From Allium sativum (taxonomy: Eukaryota > Streptophyta > Magnoliopsida > Asparagales > Amaryllidaceae): a DNA stretch of 64,000 bases. The stretch is from the NCBI GenBank assembly GCA_030737875.1, contig CM060918.1:883232403-883296402 (forward strand), given 5' to 3'. The notes below the pieces were generated by a model. It made no database searches. It was given only the letters and a program-made list of their open reading frames with translations, and was not told where the DNA came from. Made by a program: the position numbers and the translations under genes. Of this stretch, positions 58,591-64,000 are shown piece after piece. Position 1 is the first letter of the stretch. Each line of letters starts with the position of its first letter.

Positions 58591-61429
58591 ATTTTTATAT
58601 ACATAGCAAGAATATAAAAATGTGATTTTTATATATGTAGTGGCTACGGGCAAGGAAAGTGACAAAAGACGAGAATGACGAAGATTTCTATTAAGGAAGA
58701 GTCGTGGTATTGGATAAGCTAGTCGGTGAGAACTTCTCACTCTAAATTTCTTTTTCTAGTTATATATATATATATATATATACTAGGATGCAGACGGTGC
58801 TTAGCAGCACCCGACACCCGTCGTCCACAGACCATGGACGGCTTGTATGCTTGTTTGATGTGTTGTGAAATTTGTTTGTGTTGTTGATGTGAAATCGATA
58901 ATAAAATGTAGATGGTTGAAATAAATTAATTATCGTTAAAAATATAATTTTTAACGTGAAAGTGAATAAATAAATATTTATAAACAAATCGGCCGATTTG
59001 TTTATATACACTGATTTGACTGATATTGATTGGGTCGATAAATTTAACACATCGCCCAACTGCACAAATAAAAATACGTGTTTGTTGATTTGAAACCCCA
59101 CACGGGTGTTGGGATGATATTTGGGTACACTTATCCCAATTATTTAATTGTATGTCGATCGATGGGTCGACAGACTGTGTAAGCGTTGATTATTTATATT
59201 TGATGCTTATGCAGTTGTGTGGTGCACTTTGGATGATGGTTGACCGTTTATCGTTGCTATTATATACATGTGTTGTATGGAACCCATATAATTAACGTTA
59301 TATGGTAATTGATTAGGCCTCATTCCAATCGGGAAATTAATGAATATTATAAAAGAAAAGTCATGTGTTGAATATATAAATAGTCATGTGTTGACGATGT
59401 TCATGTGTTGAGTAAAATATTTTAAATAATAAAATTTACATCTTTATCATATTTAAAATTAGAACTACTTCACGGTGGAGTCTAATTGAAAATCAAATGA
59501 TAGATACCATAATTTTATAAAATATTTTACCTAACAAAAATAGTCGTGTGTTGACAGTACTCATGTGTTGAGATTAGTCAGGTGTTGAAAGAAATATAGA
59601 TTCATGTGTTGAATAGAATAAATATTCATTTGTTGAATAGAGTAACGAATTTATTGAAATATATAAAGACGTGTTGATTAGAGTTGCGCTATTTTGACGT
59701 GAACGATATTTATATCGATTATATTCATTTTAAAATGAATATTGAAAAGATAGTGATTTCAAAATATAACGTTTTGAAAATATTATCATTTATATAGTAA
59801 TGATAAGAAATATTCAATTTTGATTTGAAATTGAATATAGAGTTGAAATGGTTTTGAAAACGAATTTAAAACAATTTATAAAATACATTTAAAAAAGGAA
59901 ATCGACGAAATATATATAATATATATATTATATGTATAATGGCCTGAATAGAACGCGCCGCGCCGCGGCAGTTCGTGAATTTCGACCATTGACTTCGAAT
60001 TGACGTTGCGGGAGATCCGACTGTCGGATTCTTCTAAAACCGGAACCGTTGGGTTCGTATCGAAAAGAGCTTTCCAATGAATATTAGAAATTTGAAATCT
60101 AATGGTTGGATTTGGAATTATATCCGAATCAATTTCAGAAAAGGTCACCGTAAGTGCAGTTCGATGGCCGTTGATGGAAATCGACTGTACAGGCCTTGAT
60201 AAAATTCTTAAAAATATTGATAATTTGTGTAAAATCATAATATGTGAATTGGAAAGAAATGGGATGAAATATTCCACATTTGAAAGGATAAAAATAGATT
60301 TTTACCGAAGTGAACTAGTTTGGAACTAGAATTAAAATCAATTTATTTTTAAAATAAATAAATTGAATTCGAAAGTTATTTTAAAAATAATCAATATTCC
60401 CAATACGTGAATTGGACTGGAGTTAAATCGAAATTATCTTCGGAATATTTCGATGTCGGATTTCGTGACTATACAGATATTGTTATGGGAATTTGAAAGA
60501 TATATTTTATATCGTTATTTCCAATACGATATTTGTTGGTTTCAGGATTTGATATTGGATATAAGCCGGTATATTTTCTATTCAGAGCCTTGTATTTAAT
60601 ATTAAATGTGATTTGGGTTTGTCGTGAATGGTGTCTTCATTAACACTGTTCTTAGACCCAATAGAGAAAAAAGATTAAATCTTTCTATTTAGATTTAATG
60701 AAGCGTATCAATTAAATAATATTTAATTGGAATTGAATTTGAATTGGTTTTTGGGTTTATCGTGAGCGGTGTTTTGAACAACAACTGTTATTTAACCCGA
60801 TTAACAATAGAGTGTGATTTTTGGTTTATCGTGAATCGTGTTTTAGATGACATTGGTTCTTTAACCCAGTTAAAGACAGGATATTGATTTTAAGAAGATT
60901 AAAAGTAAGTGGAGTTTTAATGAATCTTTAATTAGATTGAAATGTGAATTGATAATTTAAATTATCAAATCTGAAAGGTGATCGAGAATGGAGTACCACT
61001 AGTTTTGCTCCAAAGCGATAGTTAAATCTTTAATTAGATTTGAACGTGGAATGGTAATTAATTTTACCGATAACACCGTGGTGTTAGATATGAAGTATTA
61101 CCAGTTTTGCTCCATGGGATGAATAGGTTGGGATTGGGAAATAAAATAAATAATTACTTCGGTGTGGTTCGCTAATCCCGACTAGTTTGAAATGATATCC
61201 AAAGGAAGATTAAAGAATAAATTCAGAAGAATTTATCTTGGATAAAATTAATGGGAACCTTTTCCTAAGAATGTGATTTTGTGAATAAAAGAATATTCTG
61301 AATTGGAATGAGGCGTTTGTTGTGTTTGTGTAACACGTGTTTATTATATATGCGGGTGATTCAGAAAGGCCGGGTTTATACCCATTCTGAATAACCGATT
61401 CGACGAGATGTCGAAGATGAAGACGGTGG

Positions 61430-62010
61430 TTGAAGACCGGAAGTCTCCACATCGTTTGGATGATTACTGATGATCTCGATTGGGTTGTACACCCAAGATG
61501 AGGGAAACAATTGGTGATCGTCCAGACGTACTTGGAGATGAATGGATATGCGAGGAAAGTGCCTCCGGTTTCGTTCAGACCCAGAACGAACTTGTAAATG
61601 GATTGTGTGTCCGACATTGGATTTTATTCTGTGTTGATTGATCTTTATTAAATATACATCTGTTTGGCGGTAGAGAATTTATTCTCTTGCTTAACGCCCT
61701 TCTCTGAGACGTACGAGCTCAGAGGTTGTATATCGATGGACGTCAGTCGCATGGAGTGAATTGCCAGTGTGGCACGCGTAAGTGGCAATTGATCAAGGCT
61801 TCTGTTGAAAAGCAAAGTCTTGTGGTTGATGATCAAAGCACGGCCTGTGTGGCGTAGCTTTGTGTATAGCGTGAATTCACGAGCCTCACATCTCGGTATG
61901 AGTCAAAAAAGGGAGACGGACCGCTGGGAGAGCACGACGTTTCTTTTTAGCTAGGGTGGTGTCAGTGACCTACCAGCCCTGACATTTATATACTTTTCAC
62001 CTATGTGGTT
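61430..62010. other. LTR block conserved with A, with antisense ORF (D)
   Basis: Strong similarity to 1660-2240 and 37560-38140. The antisense strand opens with ATG at 61617 (MSDTQSIYKFVLGLNETGGT) and stays open for 135 codons in D against 77 in A; C stops after 20. The tails differ, which argues against one conserved protein. Confidence 0.5.
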
Positions 62011-62584
62011 GTTGAAATGCGAGGCGCCTCGGATATAGGTCTGTAAGGATCGGGAAACGTGTGTTCAGGAATAACTAATCCTCCGAAGTTAGGTGAGGAC
62101 CGGCCCAGCCGATTCCATGGATCAAAGTGGGGTCCTAGGACATTTGCTAGAGTGTCTCGAATGGAGAGGAGCTTGCCCCTTGCCTCGGCACATGACGGAA
62201 ATCCAATTTCCAATACGTGATGTTGTGGTTTTAATTGTAGAACTAGTATGACGACATGATAGATGGTACCTATGTCGCCTATGATTGATATTTATGATTT
62301 GAATTGTTTTGACACTTTACACTTATTATAGTATCAAGTGATTTGTTTTAAATGTACGAAGCATGTTTGGCTATTATAAGGGAAAACCCTATCCTCCGGC
62401 TTGCGTTGCATTGTGTGATGGGACCTGGGTCTTATAATAGCTTCATTTTTCCAAAGAGCATTGCGCTGTTTTGTTATATGCACTAGTATTATTGGGAGGA
62501 AACCCATTCCGTGTTATACGACATGGTCCCTTGAACTACTCTCTCTTTAATGTAAAGTTTTAAATAACTGTTTTAGTTCTCACA

Positions 62585-62778
62585 CCAATCACATGACTGA
62601 CCTGGAGTTTATTGTTTTAACCTAAACTCTAGGTGCCCTTATTTTCGACACGGGCAGCTAGTAGTTTTGGTTTTGCAGATTTATATTCACAGGATCCTGA
62701 TTTACAGCTAGAACGATGCTCGGAAAGCTCTGTATCCGTGCATTACTTTTAGTTGTGCTTTTGTATTATTTTCCGCTG
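62585..62778 (+). promoter_or_regulatory. Conserved 3' LTR module of D
   Basis: Dyad-like CCAATCACATGACTG, then ACACGGGCAGC, then TTTCCGCTG (62770-62778), the order seen in A, C, E and F. Confidence 0.5.
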
Positions 62779-62970
62779 CGATGTATTTAAATGTAATTTA
62801 AATCTCTGATATTTGTTGAACGTAATTTATTCATTTGTACTCTGTATATTCTTGTATTTGATGGAATTGTTGTAATAACAATGAAATGTTCTTCCGTTTG
62901 CATTCTACTTTGTCTTGCCCTCAATTCTATCCATGCTTTCCTTACCGGGGAAGTTCGGGTCGTCTCAGTT

Positions 62971-62987
62971 TGGTATCATAGCTTTGG
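62971..62987 (+). other. Primer binding site of D
   Basis: TGGTATCATAGCTTTGG lies three bases after the LTR end, with one change from the standard initiator-methionine pattern. Confidence 0.88.
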
Positions 62988-63031
62988 TTTACAGAGCTCG
63001 AGAACAAGACACATTAGAACCGAACGAAAGA

Positions 63032-63109
63032 ATTCATCAGATATTGGAGTAGCAATATCCATTTAGAATAACTCGTTAGAGATAGGATCAGTAGTATCCT
63101 AGAACGAGT
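63032..63109 (+). promoter_or_regulatory. Two leader stem-loop modules of D
   Basis: Module 1 (63032-63069): outer ATTC/GAAT, inner TTGGAG/ATCCAT with mismatches at both ends, loop TAGCAAT. Module 2 (63071-63109): outer ACTC/GAGT (extended by CGTT/AACG), inner TAGGAT/ATCCTA, loop CAGTAGT, fully paired. Confidence 0.7.
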
Positions 63110-64000
63110 GTGAAGAGTATATTTTTCAAATGAAAACAATTTTTTTTTGAAAATTTAAATTGTTTTATACGTATTTGATTATTTATTTATTTTGAATTTG
63201 GACAATCGAGTATATAAAGATTTCGCGTATATGCGTCATGAACGTATATTCGAAGTTTTAGTATACTGGATAGATATAGAATCACGCTCTAGTTGCCCGG
63301 AGATGATGTTGATAATGACCATAACATTATCAATATTTATGTTCGTGTTCCGAAGGTGTGGTTTCTATATAATTCCATCAGACTGGTGTGAGAACCAAAA
63401 TTAGCTAGAATACATTGTTGTGATTTGGCATCAAAAACATGATTTTCTGTATATATGTATCAAAATTATGAATTTGAAACGTTAATTCACTAATTGATTG
63501 ATGGTTGTGTTGTTTGTTTATTTGTTTAATAATTTTGAACCATTTATGCCTAATTATATCAAATATCGAATTGTATTGAAAATTGGTCGCATATGCATGC
63601 ATATACATGTGCTTACGTTGAACAGGTCATAGCAAGGAGGCTAGAGCAGAAGAATAAAATTTGTTTGCCCGACAAATAGGTACATGCTTACTATAATTTA
63701 CTGTTTTGTTTGGGTGACGATGATTTTATGAGCCTATTGGCTAGCCGCTTGTCTTTTTCTTTTTCTTTTTTGAGATCAGAAGGCCTATATGGCAATTTCG
63801 GGATTTTCCCGGTGCTCCCGGTGCAAAGGAGGTTATGGCGAAATTTTTCGAAAATTTAGGGTGTTAGCCAAATTTTTTAAAAATTTGAAAAGTTCTTAGA
63901 AACTGAAAAGTTGAAGAACTTAAGCCGTAGTCAAAATAATGGAAGTTGAGTTGATTTGTTAAACAACTTTTGGCTTCGTTCCTTTTCGGCTTCCATTGTT
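63110..64000 (+). other. Noncoding interior of D to window end
   Basis: Collinear with C's interior. Contains the hairpin TTGATAATG/CATTATCAA around ACCATAA (63309-63333), CCCGACAAATAGGTAC near 63670, GGTTATGGCGAAA near 63830. Near 63980 it reads CCTTTTCGG then CTTCC, where C and A have the GGGACGAAAA half of the PPT hairpin, so the end is altered or interrupted. No ORF. Confidence 0.85.

Larger units (their letters stand above)
56198..62967 (+). repeat. Element D 5' LTR (6770 bp)
   Basis: From TGTAACAACCCGG to GGGTCGTCTCA. In order: AT-rich start like that of A and C, GC-rich island (57095-57493), 34-bp repeats (to about 58590), an AT dinucleotide run (58758-58782), a hairpin CGTCCA/TGGACG near 58820, sequence homologous to C through 61200, the A/D conserved block (61430-62010), dyad (62585-62599) and TTTCCGCTG (62770-62778). 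Confidence 0.9.
56198..64000 (+). mobile_element. Element D: giant-LTR non-autonomous element, right end outside window
   Basis: D is a + strand relative of C: a 6770-bp 5' LTR, PBS and at least 1.03 kb of interior that is collinear with C's 1035-bp interior. It inserted in G after GGGTC (56193-56197, the probable target duplication). Its second LTR cannot be seen. No coding region is present. Confidence 0.85.

Noticed and set aside
58758..58782. AT dinucleotide run as a separate satellite
   Set aside because: Short and shared in position with AT runs in A and C LTRs; it is part of the LTR.

Overview
The window looks like intergenic heterochromatin of a flowering-plant nuclear genome, probably a eudicot. 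It is AT-rich, has no recognisable host gene, tRNA or rRNA, and every stretch I can explain is LTR retrotransposon, much of it nested. The only coding sequences are Ty3/gypsy chromovirus gag-pol (Tekay/Del-like) and decayed relatives. The species cannot be told from this sequence.

Layout. Element A (+ strand) fills 1..39147: the last 3.2 kb of its 5' LTR, PBS, leader, gag, pol, then its complete 3' LTR (33572-39147). Element B (- strand, 7652-33217) sits inside the chromodomain codons of A's pol, with target-site duplication CAAAG. Element C (- strand, 13654-27785) sits inside the broken reverse-transcriptase region of B, with duplication TTGAG. A itself lies in an older + strand LTR, E (39148-42104). 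Next comes a fragment with a PBS and the start of an LTR (H, 42105-45098). A third nest follows: F (- strand, 45099 to about 55744) is entered by G (55745-56197), which is entered by D (+ strand, 56198 to beyond 64000). LTR differences counted by eye fall in nesting order: A about 16 substitutions in 3.2 kb, B about 11 in 3.8 kb, C about 5 in 6.5 kb. F is much older, about 5%.

C, D and F are of an odd type. Their LTRs are 5.8 to 6.8 kb, while the region between the LTRs is only about 1.0 to 1.2 kb and codes for nothing (D's interior is seen only as far as the window end, 1.03 kb). They share LTR termini, PBS and leader structures with A, and C and F also share its PPT hairpin. A keeps all enzymatic domains up to the point where B broke it. 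I infer an autonomous (A-type) and non-autonomous (C/D/F-type) partnership.

The strongest possibly undescribed signal is a 39-nt RNA module just downstream of the PBS. It is built as 4-bp outer stem, 8-nt side, 6-bp inner stem around a 7-nt loop (YAGYARU), 4-nt side. It occurs twice in A, C and D and once in F, with compensating stem changes. A second covarying hairpin (C, D, F) and a hairpin directly before the polypurine tract (A, B, C, F) add to this. The giant LTRs of A, C and D also carry a GC- and CT-rich, exon-like island followed by a 5' splice-site-like GTAAGT/GTAAAT, and downstream of it a palindromic minisatellite (unit about 32-34 bp) whose copy number differs between elements (about 4, 8 and 21).
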